From Pandoraea sputorum (lineage in GTDB: Bacteria > Pseudomonadota > Gammaproteobacteria > Burkholderiales > Burkholderiaceae): a DNA stretch of 64,000 nt. Below the pieces are notes generated by a model. The model made no database searches. It was given only the letters and a program-made list of their open reading frames with translations, and was not told where the DNA came from. Shown piece by piece: positions 1-8,391 of the stretch. A program made the translations under genes and the position numbers. The stretch spans positions 3,162,001-3,226,000 of the forward strand of contig NZ_CP010431.2 of the NCBI RefSeq assembly GCF_000814845.2, in the 5' to 3' direction. Every line of letters starts with the position of its first letter. Positions within the stretch are counted from its first letter, which is position 1.

Positions 1-180
1 AAAGAATCCGCTCAAACTTCGTAGCAATATCGAGCGCGAAGTCCGTGGGTTCGATTCCAGTATTGGGCCGAACAAATATCTCATGCAGCAGTGCTGCCGC
101 GAAGTCTTTTCAAATATCCGCCGATTGGCTGCGGCGACACGCCCAATTCTGTGACAACTATGGATGCGCCTCTTTCACGC

Positions 181-455
181 ACCAAATTCGATGCAGTGGT
201 GAGTGCCAGAGGGCATTGCGGAAGCCACGACGGGTGACGCGATCGATACGTTCGTCAAATGCGTCACGCAAGAATTTCCGCACGGCATTCGCCTTACCGC
301 CGTCAATCCGACGGTCATCGCAGAAGCCTGGTGGGTGTATGGCGAGATGATGCCGAGTTAACAACCGGCGCCTGGTGCGCTAGTTGGCAAGGCATTCGAG
401 CGATGCGTCGACAGCCTCATCATGGGGCAGGTCATTTTCGTGGACGCTAAATCCG
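181..455 (+). pseudogene. Decayed short-chain dehydrogenase (SDR) remnant
   Basis: Broken reading frames here translate to pieces of a small NAD(P)-dependent SDR. One frame gives TKFDAVVSA, like the NAD-domain strand before the catalytic region. After a frame change near 205-212 a second frame gives AIDTFVKCVTQEFPHGIRL, then AVNPTVIAEAW, which looks like the C-terminal part of a roughly 200-residue SDR. That frame is stopped by TAA at 359-361, yet still makes sense afterwards (ALVGKAFERCVDSLIMGQVIFV), matching the usual family C-terminus. The middle of the enzyme, with the YxxxK active site, is missing. I read this as an internal deletion plus a nonsense codon. The LysR gene just downstream may once have regulated it. 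Edges are approximate and the family call rests on memory of the motif pattern. Confidence 0.5.
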
Positions 456-719
456 TCGTCCATTCCGCCCTTGTTGCACGCCAGAATCCCATCGATCGAA
501 GACACACGCATCGGCGGTGCTGCAGAACGAAACAGCCAAGCCAATGCGTAGTGAGAATGTGTAGCGTTTCCGTCACGACGGCTATGGCGTCGCTCCAGGG
601 CATAGGGAAATCGGTAGAATTTACCTCATAAAAAATTGAATATTGTTCAACGGACACTTAATTCGTTGAGCTTGTCGGGTGTTTTTGGTTTTTGTTGCTT
701 GATACTTGTTGGGAAATAC

Positions 720-1634
720 ATGCCTGCCTTCACTCGCGGCGAGCTTGCCGATTTGAACGTGTTTGTCACCATCTGCCGCCGGCAGAGTTTCCGGGAGGCC
801 GCCACTGAGTTGGGCGTGACGACCTCTGCCTTGAGTCATGCGATGCGCAATCTTGAGGCGCGTCTGGGCGTGAAGTTATTGAATCGCACGAGTCGTTCCG
901 TGTCGCCGACGGCGGCGGGATCGGCCTTGGCGAAGGAATTGGAGCAGGGCCTTGAGCAGATCGCGTCGGCGATTGGTGCATTGGACCGATATCGCGCATC
1001 GCCGGCGGGCCGGTTGCGTCTGAACGTGCCACGCGATGCGGCCCGATTGCTGTTGGATCCTATCCTGCCCCGCTTTGTCTCGTCATATCCGGACATTGAG
1101 CTGGATGTCACAGTGGATGACCGGATGCTGGACATTGTGGCGGAGGGGTTCGATGCGGGGATGCGTTACGGCGACACGGTGCCTGGCGACATGATTGCGA
1201 CGCCGTTGACGCCGGCATTGAAGTGGATCGTGGTGGGTTCGCCGGCGTACATTGCGCGTCATGGCCGACCGAAGGTGCCACAGGATTTGATGTCACACAA
1301 TTGCATTCGGATGCGGCTGGGCGATAACACGTTGTACAAGTGGGAGTTGGGCAATGGGTCGACGGCGGTGGAATTGGATGTGCCGGGGGCATTGAGCATC
1401 AACGAGAGTGACGGCGTGATTGCGGCGGCCGTGGGTGGCTTGGGTTTGGGATATGTGTTGGAGCGCAACGTGGCGGCCGAGTTGGCGAATGGCACGTTGG
1501 AGGCGGTGTTGACGGAATGGGCAGTGGATGGGCCACCGTTGTCGATGTATTACCCGAGTCGGCGTCAGACGTTGCCGGGGTTACGGCATCTGATCGACAT
1601 GATTCGCGCTGAGCATATGGGGCGGGCTGCTTGA
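720..1634 (+). CDS. LysR family transcriptional regulator
   Basis: A 304-residue LysR-type regulator. The N-terminal winged helix-turn-helix reads DLNVFVTICRRQSFREAA and then ALSHAMRNLEARLGVKLLNR (about residues 8-60). It is followed by the linker helix and a periplasmic-binding-protein-like effector domain ending near VGGLGLGYVLE. Length is typical of the family. The open frame reaches back to 636, but the ATG at 720 places the first helix at the usual distance from the N-terminus, so I prefer it. The gene lies alone, in the same direction as the SDR remnant upstream, and is followed by a G-rich stretch and the tRNA-Leu gene. The effector is unknown; members with similar C-termini often control neighbouring oxidoreductase genes. 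Confidence 0.9.
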   Translation: MPAFTRGELADLNVFVTICRRQSFREAATELGVTTSALSHAMRNLEARLGVKLLNRTSRSVSPTAAGSALAKELEQGLEQIASAIGALDRYRASPAGRLRLNVPRDAARLLLDPILPRFVSSYPDIELDVTVDDRMLDIVAEGFDAGMRYGDTVPGDMIATPLTPALKWIVVGSPAYIARHGRPKVPQDLMSHNCIRMRLGDNTLYKWELGNGSTAVELDVPGALSINESDGVIAAAVGGLGLGYVLERNVAAELANGTLEAVLTEWAVDGPPLSMYYPSRRQTLPGLRHLIDMIRAEHMGRAA

Positions 1635-1771
1635 GGTTTTTTGGGGGGGGGGTGTTGGGGTGATTCGTGAAAGTTTTTTGAATTTTTTAGCCCCCCAGTA
1701 TTGACAGCATGTAACACCCTCGGCATAATCTCACTTCTTCGCAGCGAGCAAGCAGTAAGCGAGCTGACGGG

Positions 1772-1856
<85 letters not shown>

Positions 1857-1865
1857 AAAAAATAC

Positions 1866-1902
1866 AAAAAAAGCCGATGATCGAAAGATCATCGGCTTTT
1901 TT
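1866..1902 (+). terminator. Rho-independent terminator of tRNA-Leu
   Basis: A perfect stem of AAAAAAGCCGATGATC with its complement around a GAAA tetraloop, flanked by A and T runs on both sides, so it could work in both directions. It lies 10 bases after the tRNA. Confidence 0.92.
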
Positions 1903-2333
1903 CATGCTTGCCCAGAAAGCAATGTGCCGGTGCACATTGCGTGGGGACTCGAAAGGCATCGCTTGCAAGCGATGCCGGGGTCGCGGAACGTGACCGAGTC
2001 CTCTCGGCGCCGGGGGCGCCGTATGGGAATGCAGGGGCACTGCTGAGGCAGGGCCTTTTCGATGTTGTCGATGTTGTCGATGTTGTCGATGTTGTCGATG
2101 TTGTCGATGTTGTCGATGTTGTCGATGTTGTCGATGTTGTCGATGTTGTCGACGGTTTGCGTTTTCTCTGACGCATCCAATCCCCCGCCTTGCGCCCGAC
2201 CGACCGTCCCAACCCACCCAGCCCCATCCCCATCCCAGTAATAAGCATCCAACGAAAAAATAGTTGTCTGCGGGAATGTCGGTGGGGAGGATGTTTGTTT
2301 TGCCGTTGAGGGCACGACAGCGTGGAGCGGGTT
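1903..2333. other. Non-coding stretch with short inverted repeats
   Basis: No convincing gene lies between the tRNA-Leu terminator and the AraC gene. Small palindromes are packed together: CAATGTGC/GCACATTG at about 1920-1939, GGCATCGCTTGC/GCAAGCGATGCC around 1959-1977 and CGGCGCC/GGCGCCG near 2008-2023. These precede the 9-bp tandem array. After the array comes a C-rich then T-rich stretch that probably contains the AraC promoter. Open frames on both strands here are produced by the repeat and have low-complexity translations. Confidence 0.6.
2061..2150. repeat. Ten perfect tandem copies of a 9-bp unit
   Basis: The unit GATGTTGTC is repeated exactly ten times without a mismatch (90 bp). Because 9 is a multiple of 3, all frames stay open through it on both strands, giving Val-Val-Asp, Asp-Asn-Ile, Thr-Ser-Thr or Gln-His-Arg repeats. 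None of these frames has a plausible start or homologous flanks. Perfect identity suggests recent slippage. Confidence 0.95.
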
Positions 2334-3353
2334 ATGTTGCAAGAGGTGTTGGGAGCGAACGAGACCGACCGCGTTGCCGACTGGTTGCTGGCGGGATTGG
2401 AATTAAAGAGCACGTTATTCCACGTGGGCGAATACTGCGGTGTTTATCAGGCGTCGACGGGTGGGCATCAGCGGGCGAGCTTCCATGTGGTGCTGGATGG
2501 CGGGTGCTATTTGCATGTCGGTGCAGATGGGGGCCGTGAGGCGAGCACGACCGAATTGAATGCAGGGGATGCTGTGTTTCTGCTTTCGGACGTCCCGCAC
2601 GCGCTGACGCCATCCGCGACACCTCCGGCGGACCTAAGCGTCAGATTGGGCAAGATGACCCCCCTGCCGCCCAAGCCTCGCGCAAGCTCGGCGACCACCG
2701 GAGCCGCAAAACCTTCCGTCGCCCTTGCCTGCGGCTTTTTCGAATTTCGCACCGATCTCGACACACTGGTACTTGGCTTGCTGCCGAACCCGATCATTGC
2801 GCGTCATGCGAGCGGTAGGCTCGATGGCATGACGCAGGTTTTCGCGCTAATCCAGGCAGAGGCACGTCGCCCCGGCGACACGCCCTCCCCACTACTCGCC
2901 CGCCTCACCGACCTGCTCTTCTACTACGCGTTACGTGAGGCGGTACACGCGGAAGATGTCGCCCCGGGGATGTGGCGTCTGATGCGCCGCGACGCCTTCG
3001 GTCGGCTGGCCGCAGCGATCATCGAGTCCCCGGGCGAGCGTTGGACGACGGATAGCATGGCGGACTTCGTGAACATGTCGCGCGCGCGATTCTGCAAGCA
3101 ATTTGCGGAGGTTGGCGGGCAACCACCGGCGCACTTCGTGACGTTGGTCAGAATGAAGACGGCGGCTGCGCTGCTGCGCGCAGGCGTCTCCCTACCCGAG
3201 GCGGCCGAGCAGGTGGGCTACCAATCGGAGTCGGCCTTTGCGCAGGCTTTCAAACGTGTGACTGGAATCCAGCCAGGGGCGTGGCGTCGTCAGGCGGCCA
3301 GCGCGGGTGCTCAGCCAGCTGCAACCGCCTTGGCCACGTACCCGGTGCACTAA
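2334..3353 (+). CDS. AraC family transcriptional regulator (cupin sensor)
   Basis: A 339-residue AraC-type regulator. Residues 1 to about 190 form a cupin-like sensor (FHVVLDGGCYLHV; ELNAGDAVFLLSDVPHAL), as in the Cupin_6 class. The C-terminal 100 residues hold the two helix-turn-helix motifs (WTTDSMADFVNMSRARFCKQF and PEAAEQVGYQSESAFAQAFKR, followed by TGIQPGAWRR). A GTG at 2322 is possible, but GGAG at 2324-2327 is correctly spaced for the ATG at 2334. It lies 226 bases upstream of the CMD/ABC operon in the same direction and is the obvious candidate regulator of that operon; the inducer cannot be read from the sequence. Confidence 0.9.
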   Translation: MLQEVLGANETDRVADWLLAGLELKSTLFHVGEYCGVYQASTGGHQRASFHVVLDGGCYLHVGADGGREASTTELNAGDAVFLLSDVPHALTPSATPPADLSVRLGKMTPLPPKPRASSATTGAAKPSVALACGFFEFRTDLDTLVLGLLPNPIIARHASGRLDGMTQVFALIQAEARRPGDTPSPLLARLTDLLFYYALREAVHAEDVAPGMWRLMRRDAFGRLAAAIIESPGERWTTDSMADFVNMSRARFCKQFAEVGGQPPAHFVTLVRMKTAAALLRAGVSLPEAAEQVGYQSESAFAQAFKRVTGIQPGAWRRQAASAGAQPAATALATYPVH

Positions 3354-3579
3354 CACCAGCGAAGGCCATCACCGGCAAACACTCGCCCACCTTGGCTTTA
3401 CGTGTAATGGCTTGCCCACCTTCTCATCCGGGACACGCGTACGCTTCGGGAGTGCTCCCCGCCTACCTCGGAAATTTCCGTCCCCCGATGAGACGAATCC
3501 GCAGAATTTCCAGACGAGCGCGCATTGAGCAAGCGCCCGGCCTTGCGCACAATGGAGGCTCGACTGTAAGGAGCCCGAT

Positions 3580-4146
3580 ATGAGCCGACTGCCATTGCAC
3601 ACTGTTGAGACCGCCCCGGAGGCGAGCCGTCCGTTTTTGGAGAAGTCACTGGCGGCGAATGGTTTTCTGCCGAATCTGGTGGCGTCGCTGGCGAATGCAC
3701 CGACAGCACTCGAAACGTATCTGACGGTGGGCGCGATCAACGGTCGCGCGAGCCTGACACTGGCCGAGCGCGAGGTCGTACAGATCACGGCGGCCGGGAT
3801 TCACGGGTGTGGCTTTTGCGTCGCCGGTCATACGGCTGTGGCGCTGAAGAAGGCACAACTTCCCGAAGCCCTCGTGAATGAAATCCGTGATCAGGGCAAA
3901 CTCTCCGATGCCCGCCTCGACGCCGTTGCCAATTTCACGCGTGCCGTGATCGCCACCCGCGGCGCAGTGTCGGATGCCGAATTCACCGCTTTCAAATCGG
4001 CGGGTTTCGACGATGCCGCCGCCCTCGAAGTGGTGCTTGGCGTATCGCTCGCCACGCTGTGCAACTTCGCGAACAATCTTTCGCAAAACGAACTGAACCC
4101 GCAACTGGCGGCTTATCGCTGGGAACCGAAGGCGCACGCGGCATGA
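3580..4146 (+). CDS. AhpD-like carboxymuconolactone decarboxylase family protein
   Basis: A 188-residue all-alpha protein of the CMD/AhpD superfamily. The peroxidatic signature is visible: a Glu in the AEREVV helix, then HGCGFCVAGH (about residues 76-85), giving the E...CxxC...H constellation of AhpD-type thiol reductases. A strong site AAGGAG lies just upstream of the ATG. The stop codon overlaps the next start (ATGA), so it is translationally coupled to the flavoprotein gene. Proteins of this class beside a flavoprotein and an uptake system probably remove peroxide or a reactive intermediate formed by the flavoenzyme. That role is inferred from context. Confidence 0.85.
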   Translation: MSRLPLHTVETAPEASRPFLEKSLAANGFLPNLVASLANAPTALETYLTVGAINGRASLTLAEREVVQITAAGIHGCGFCVAGHTAVALKKAQLPEALVNEIRDQGKLSDARLDAVANFTRAVIATRGAVSDAEFTAFKSAGFDDAAALEVVLGVSLATLCNFANNLSQNELNPQLAAYRWEPKAHAA

Positions 4147-5294
4147 GCACCACCGCCAGCCAGCAGGGACTCACCGCCCGCGCTCCGGCACTTGCTTCGT
4201 GGCTTGACGCCCACGCGGAGACGCTCGATACGGACGCCACGCTTAGCGGCGAGGTCGTACCGCAGCTCGCCAGCGCGGGATTACTGCGCGTTGGCGTTCC
4301 GGTTGAGCTGGGCGGTACTGGCGGCACAATCGGCGATGCGATCGACAGCGTTGCCGACGTTGCCGCGCATTCGTTCGCCGCGGCCTTCGTCCTTTGGGGA
4401 CAGCGCACGTTCATCGAGTACTTGCTGCAAAGCCCGAATCAGGCGTTGCGCGATCGTCTGCTGCCTGCATTGCTCTGCGGTGAACTGGCTGGCGCGACCG
4501 GCCTGTCGAACGCGATGAAATACTTGTCGGCCATCGAACCGTTGCAGATCCGGGCGACGGACGTAACCACCTTATCGTCGTCTGGCGTAGGTGGCGGCGA
4601 CACATCATCGTGGCGCGTGAACGGTGGCCTGCCGTGGATCACGAACCTGCGCAAGCAAGGCTTCGTTGCCGCCGCCGCCGTCGACCACGAGGCAGGGGGG
4701 CCGCCGTCGATCTTCGCCATCGCGCACGACGCGCCGGGCGTACACCGCAGCGACGATCTCGATCTGATCGGTCTGCGCGGCACCAACACCGCCGCGCTTC
4801 AGATGACCGACACGCCGCTGCGCGAAGACGACCGTATCACCGACAACGCACCGGCGTGGCTCGTGCGCGTGCGACCGGCCTTCCTGGGGCTGCAATGCGG
4901 CATGTCGCTGGGCCTTGTGCGGCGTAGCCTCGACGCCACGAACGAAGGCGGCCCGGCAGCCCGTTCCGCAGTGGCAGACGACGTGGCCGCGTTGACCGAT
5001 CAGCTCGCGTCTCTCACGACGCGTCTGAAGTCTGGCGTCCTGCGAGGCGAATTTGTCGACACGCCCGCAAGCCTGTTCAAACTGCGCATCTCGCTCGCGG
5101 AACTCGTTCACGACGCTGCCACGCTGGAAGTGCAGACTGGGGGCGGACGCGGTTACCTGCGGGGACTCTCCGGCGTCGCCCGACGTCAGCGCGAGGCCGC
5201 TTTTGTGCCTATCGTGACGCCGAGTCTCGTGCAATTGAAGAACCAACTGGCGGCGCAACGCGAACAGCAACTCAAGACCGGAACGGTTACATGA
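4143..5294 (+). CDS. Acyl-CoA dehydrogenase-like flavoprotein (SfnB/DszC-type monooxygenase candidate)
   Basis: A 383-residue protein with the acyl-CoA dehydrogenase fold: an N-terminal helical domain (GVPVELGGTGGTIGDAIDSVADVAAHSFAAAF), a central beta domain (WRVNGGLPWITN) and a C-terminal helical bundle (LQTGGGRGYLRG-like end). The open frame extends upstream to 4059, but the ATG at 4143 overlaps the previous stop and fits the family N-terminus. Homologues next to nitrate/sulfonate-type ABC importers are often FMN- or FAD-dependent monooxygenases of sulfur or nitrogen scavenging (SfnB, DszC) rather than beta-oxidation enzymes. I infer this but cannot confirm a substrate. Its 3' end overlaps the ABC ATPase gene by 4 bases. 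Confidence 0.75.
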   Translation: MSTTASQQGLTARAPALASWLDAHAETLDTDATLSGEVVPQLASAGLLRVGVPVELGGTGGTIGDAIDSVADVAAHSFAAAFVLWGQRTFIEYLLQSPNQALRDRLLPALLCGELAGATGLSNAMKYLSAIEPLQIRATDVTTLSSSGVGGGDTSSWRVNGGLPWITNLRKQGFVAAAAVDHEAGGPPSIFAIAHDAPGVHRSDDLDLIGLRGTNTAALQMTDTPLREDDRITDNAPAWLVRVRPAFLGLQCGMSLGLVRRSLDATNEGGPAARSAVADDVAALTDQLASLTTRLKSGVLRGEFVDTPASLFKLRISLAELVHDAATLEVQTGGGRGYLRGLSGVARRQREAAFVPIVTPSLVQLKNQLAAQREQQLKTGTVT

Positions 5295-6178
5295 CCCAAC
5301 CCACGGCGACGCAACGCGCGCACGCATCCGCACCCGAGCACGCCCATTTCGCCGCAGCGCGCGAGGACACCTCGCGCGCCTCGCCATTCCTGACGCTTCG
5401 TAACATCGGCCTGTCTTACGGCGAACGGGCAATCCTTCGCGGCGTCGATCTCTCGGTCGCGCCGGGCGAACTCGTCTCGGTTCTCGGCCCGAGCGGCTCG
5501 GGCAAATCCACGTTATTGCGCATCGCGGCCGGGCTGCTTGCACCGAACGACGGCACCGTCGATGTGGATGGCACACCGCTCACGGGCCCACGCCCTGACG
5601 TGGCCCTCGCCTTTCAGGACCCCTGTCTGCTGCCGTGGCTGTCGGTGGAGCGCAACGTGGCGTTCGGCCTGACGTTCGCGCGCCAGCCCGCACTCTCGCG
5701 CGAGACGCGGCGCACGCGCATCGACGCCGCGCTGACCGAAGTCGGCTTGTCCCATGCGCATCATCTGCATCCTCGCCAGCTTTCCGGTGGCATGGCCCAG
5801 CGGGTGGCACTCGCGCGCTGTCTCGCGCGTCAGCCGCGCGCGCTGCTCCTCGACGAGCCGTTTGGGGCACTTGACGAAGTCACACGCACCGACATGCAGC
5901 GTCTGCTGGTGACCGTGGTGCGAGACACTGGCGCGGCGACGGTCCTCGTCACGCACGATATCGACGAGGCGTTGCTCGTGTCGGACCGGATCGTTCTGCT
6001 CGGCAATCAGGGGCGCACGCTTGCACAATGGCAAATCGACGTACCTTCGCCGCGCGAAGCCCAGGTGCAGGCGCTCGGTGCGTTGCGCATCGAAATTCTG
6101 CAAGCGCTGCAACTTGCGATGTCCCGCGATAAGACGTCCGCTCACGCAGCACTTCACACCACACCTCACACACGTTAA
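5291..6178 (+). CDS. ABC importer ATP-binding protein (SsuB/TauB/NrtD type)
   Basis: A 295-residue ABC ATPase. Walker A GPSGSGKST, Q-loop FQDPCLLPW, signature LSGGMAQRVALAR, Walker B LLLDEPFGALDE and the switch histidine in VLVTHDIDEAL are all present and intact, so it should hydrolyse ATP. The family drives uptake of nitrate, sulfonates, taurine or aromatic compounds. There is a roughly 35-residue N-terminal extension. It starts inside the previous gene's stop (ATGA) and is followed after 26 bases by the binding protein, so ATPase, binding protein and permease form one importer. Confidence 0.93.
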   Translation: MTQPTATQRAHASAPEHAHFAAAREDTSRASPFLTLRNIGLSYGERAILRGVDLSVAPGELVSVLGPSGSGKSTLLRIAAGLLAPNDGTVDVDGTPLTGPRPDVALAFQDPCLLPWLSVERNVAFGLTFARQPALSRETRRTRIDAALTEVGLSHAHHLHPRQLSGGMAQRVALARCLARQPRALLLDEPFGALDEVTRTDMQRLLVTVVRDTGAATVLVTHDIDEALLVSDRIVLLGNQGRTLAQWQIDVPSPREAQVQALGALRIEILQALQLAMSRDKTSAHAALHTTPHTR

Positions 6179-6204
6179 GCACTACCTTCGGGGATTCTCA
6201 GACC

Positions 6205-7389
6205 ATGTGCCAAATTTCCCGCCGCGAATGGCTCAAGCTCGCTTCGATGATGACGGTCGCAGGGGCGGCCCCGTTGCTCGCCTCGGCCGCTGCGCGTGCC
6301 GCAGCCGAGCCTGACGCACCGTTGCGCATCGGCTATCTGCCGATTACGGACGCCACGCCGCTGCTCGTCGCGCATAACAACGGCTACTTCGAACAAGCTG
6401 GCATCAAGGCGGAAAAGCCGACGTTGTTGCGCAGTTGGGCACAACTGATCGAAGCGTTTCTATCGGGACAGGTCAACGTCGTTCACCTGCTCTCGCCGAT
6501 GACCGTCTGGGCACGCTACGGCAGTCAGGCACAGGCCAAGGTCGTGGCATGGAATCACGTCAACGGCAGCGCAATTACTGTGGCCAACGACATCAACAAG
6601 ATTGGCGATCTGGGCGGCAAAACCTTTGCGGTGCCGTTCTGGTACTCGATTCATAACGTGGTGCTGCAAGGGTTGCTTGCCGCGAACGGCCTGACGCCCG
6701 TGCTCCAGAAGAGCGGCGCGCCCGCCGCCAACGAAGTCAATCTGATCGTGATGGCGCCGTCGGACATGCCGCCCGCCCTCGCCGCAAAACAGATTGCGGG
6801 CTATATCGTCGCCGAGCCGTTCAATGCGGCGGCCGAGAACCTGAAGGTCGGCAAAATTCTGCGATTTACCGGCGACGTCTGGAAGAACCATGCGTGCTGC
6901 GTTGTGACGATGCACGAGCGTGACCTGACCTCGCGCCCGGAATGGTCTCAGAAGGTTGTCGACGCTATCGTCAAGGCGCAGGCCTGGACGCGCGAGCACC
7001 CCGCAGATGCGGCCCGCCTGCTGTCCAAGGAAGGCCAGAACCGCTACACGCCGCACCCGTTCCAGGTGTTGCAGCGCGTGCTGGCGCCGGACGCTTCCGA
7101 GCAGGGTCGCTATCTCGCCGACAAGGCCATCGTGCATGCCGACTGGCACGAGAAGCGTATCGACTTCCAGCCCTACCCCTATCCGAGCTACACCGAGGCG
7201 CTTGTACGTCACATGCAGAAGACACAGGTCGAAGGGAATGCGCAGTTCCTCGCGAAGCTCGACCCATCATTTGTCGCACGTGATCTCGTCGACGACCGCT
7301 TCGTGAAAAAGAGCATTGCCGCCGCCGGTGGCATGAAGGCTTTCGGCCTGCCGGACGGTTTCACCCGTCAGGAGGTGATCGTTGTCTGA
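6205..7389 (+). CDS. ABC importer substrate-binding protein (NrtA/SsuA-like, Tat signal)
   Basis: A 394-residue periplasmic binding protein of the NMT1/NrtA type. The N-terminus SRREWLKLASMMTVAGAAP has the twin-arginine motif (SRRxWLK) and ends in an Ala-rich cleavage region (AAARAAAEP), so it is probably exported folded by the Tat system. The mature protein begins LRIGYLPITDATPLLVAHNN, a typical first strand of this family. Other family features are GQVNVVHLLSPMTVWARYG and AAKQIAGYIVAEPFNAAAE. A cofactor is not required by the family, so Tat use is a little unusual. The substrate is unknown. The gene overlaps the permease by 8 bases. Confidence 0.9.
   Translation: MCQISRREWLKLASMMTVAGAAPLLASAAARAAAEPDAPLRIGYLPITDATPLLVAHNNGYFEQAGIKAEKPTLLRSWAQLIEAFLSGQVNVVHLLSPMTVWARYGSQAQAKVVAWNHVNGSAITVANDINKIGDLGGKTFAVPFWYSIHNVVLQGLLAANGLTPVLQKSGAPAANEVNLIVMAPSDMPPALAAKQIAGYIVAEPFNAAAENLKVGKILRFTGDVWKNHACCVVTMHERDLTSRPEWSQKVVDAIVKAQAWTREHPADAARLLSKEGQNRYTPHPFQVLQRVLAPDASEQGRYLADKAIVHADWHEKRIDFQPYPYPSYTEALVRHMQKTQVEGNAQFLAKLDPSFVARDLVDDRFVKKSIAAAGGMKAFGLPDGFTRQEVIVV
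7370..7380 (+). promoter_or_regulatory. Extended Shine-Dalgarno of the ABC permease gene
   Basis: AGGAGGTGATC lies inside the end of the binding-protein gene. It is complementary over 11 consecutive bases to the usual 3' end of 16S rRNA. It precedes a TTG start by one base after the motif, with 6 bases between GGAGG and TTG. It decides the start of the permease. Confidence 0.85.
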
Positions 7390-8248
7390 TCTCGCGCCCA
7401 GCCGCGTGCAACAACCGACCGGTTCGGTGGAGGCTGCCCCCGGCACCGCAACCCCGTCCCCGTCGAACGCGGGCATGGTGACGCCACGCCCTGCGCGCCG
7501 TGCGTGGCTCGGCCTTGCGGGGCTTGCAGGCATCGTGCTGATCTGGTGGTTGGGCATTTCGCTATTCACGACGCCCGGCTCTCTTGCGTCGCAGTTCTCG
7601 CCTGCGGCAGCACTGAACGCCCTGCCCGACCTGATCCGCGACGAGCAGCTTGGCCTGCACATCCTCGCCAGCTTGCGACGTATTGCGGTCGGGCTGGCGT
7701 GGGCCGTTGTGCTGGGCGTGCCGCTGGGCTTTCTGATCGGGCGCGTCCGGTGGCTGGACAAAGCACTCACGCCGTCGCTGCAATTCCTGCGTATGGTGTC
7801 GCCGCTGTCATGGATGCCGATTGCCGTCATGTCGCTCGGTGTGGGCGACCCCGCCGTGTATTTTCTGCTGGCCTTCGCCGCCCTGTGGCCGCTGGTGATG
7901 AGCACGGCCGCAGGCGTGACGCACATCGATCGACGCTGGGTACAACTCGGCGAGAGTCTGGCGGCGACGCGCTGGGAAATGCTCTGGCACGTCTATGTGC
8001 CGGGCATTGCAGCGCATGTCCTCACAGGCGTGCGGCTGGCCATCGGTATCTTGTGGATCGTGCTGGTGCCCGCAGAGATGTTGGGCGTGAATGCGGGTCT
8101 GGGGTATCTCATCCTCGACACGCGCGACCGACTGGCGTACTCGGAACTGACCGCCGTAATTCTGGTGATCGGCGTGCTTGGCTTCGCGCTCGACTGGGCA
8201 GCACGCTTCATCTACCGGCGCTTCAGCGGCGCGATGCAGGACGAGTAA
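7382..8248 (+). CDS. ABC importer permease (SsuC/TauC/NrtB type)
   Basis: A 288-residue inner-membrane permease of the BPD_transp_1 family with about six membrane segments (for example LAGIVLIWWLGISLF near residue 45 and YFLLAFAALWPLVMSTAAGV). The cytoplasmic EAA loop that contacts the ATPase reads QLGESLAATRWEMLWHVYVPG. The start is TTG, supported by an unusually long Shine-Dalgarno sequence; there is no ATG that keeps the N-terminus. The first 40 residues are a Pro/Ala-rich cytoplasmic tail. This is the last gene of the CMD-flavoprotein-ABC operon. Confidence 0.92.
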   Translation: MSDLAPSRVQQPTGSVEAAPGTATPSPSNAGMVTPRPARRAWLGLAGLAGIVLIWWLGISLFTTPGSLASQFSPAAALNALPDLIRDEQLGLHILASLRRIAVGLAWAVVLGVPLGFLIGRVRWLDKALTPSLQFLRMVSPLSWMPIAVMSLGVGDPAVYFLLAFAALWPLVMSTAAGVTHIDRRWVQLGESLAATRWEMLWHVYVPGIAAHVLTGVRLAIGILWIVLVPAEMLGVNAGLGYLILDTRDRLAYSELTAVILVIGVLGFALDWAARFIYRRFSGAMQDE

Positions 8249-8265
8249 GCAAGGGACGAGCACGA

Positions 8266-8335
8266 ACGGGCACAACGGGCGTAAACGGGCATACACGGGC
8301 GTACACGGGCGTACACAGGCTTATACGGACGTACA
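8266..8335. repeat. Degenerate 10-bp direct repeat array
   Basis: About seven copies of CGGGCGTACA with small changes (CGGGCACAA, CGGGCGTAAA, CGGGCATACA, CAGGCTTATA, CGGACGTACA) run head to tail between the ABC operon and the pseudouridine synthase gene. The period equals roughly one helix turn. Confidence 0.85.
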
Positions 8336-8343
8336 CGCGGACA

Positions 8344-8362
8344 GGCCGCTACAATAGCGGCC
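8344..8362 (+). promoter_or_regulatory. Palindrome containing a TACAAT -10 element
   Basis: GGCCGCTA and TAGCGGCC flank CAA as a perfect 8-bp inverted repeat. The sequence TACAAT (8350-8355) within it matches a sigma-70 -10 box and lies about 40 bases before the pseudouridine synthase start. No good -35 is visible. It may be a promoter overlapped by an operator, or a weak terminator of the ABC operon. Confidence 0.45.
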
Positions 8363-8391
8363 TGAACCCAGATGCCTGACGGAGACGCATC

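Noticed and set aside
1-108. A minus-strand open frame reading FAAALLHEIFVRPNTG then FALDIATKFERIL toward the window edge
   Set aside because: The translation looks protein-like but is only about 35 codons, starts after a stop and has no start codon. I could not tie it to a family, so it may be chance or the remnant of another gene.
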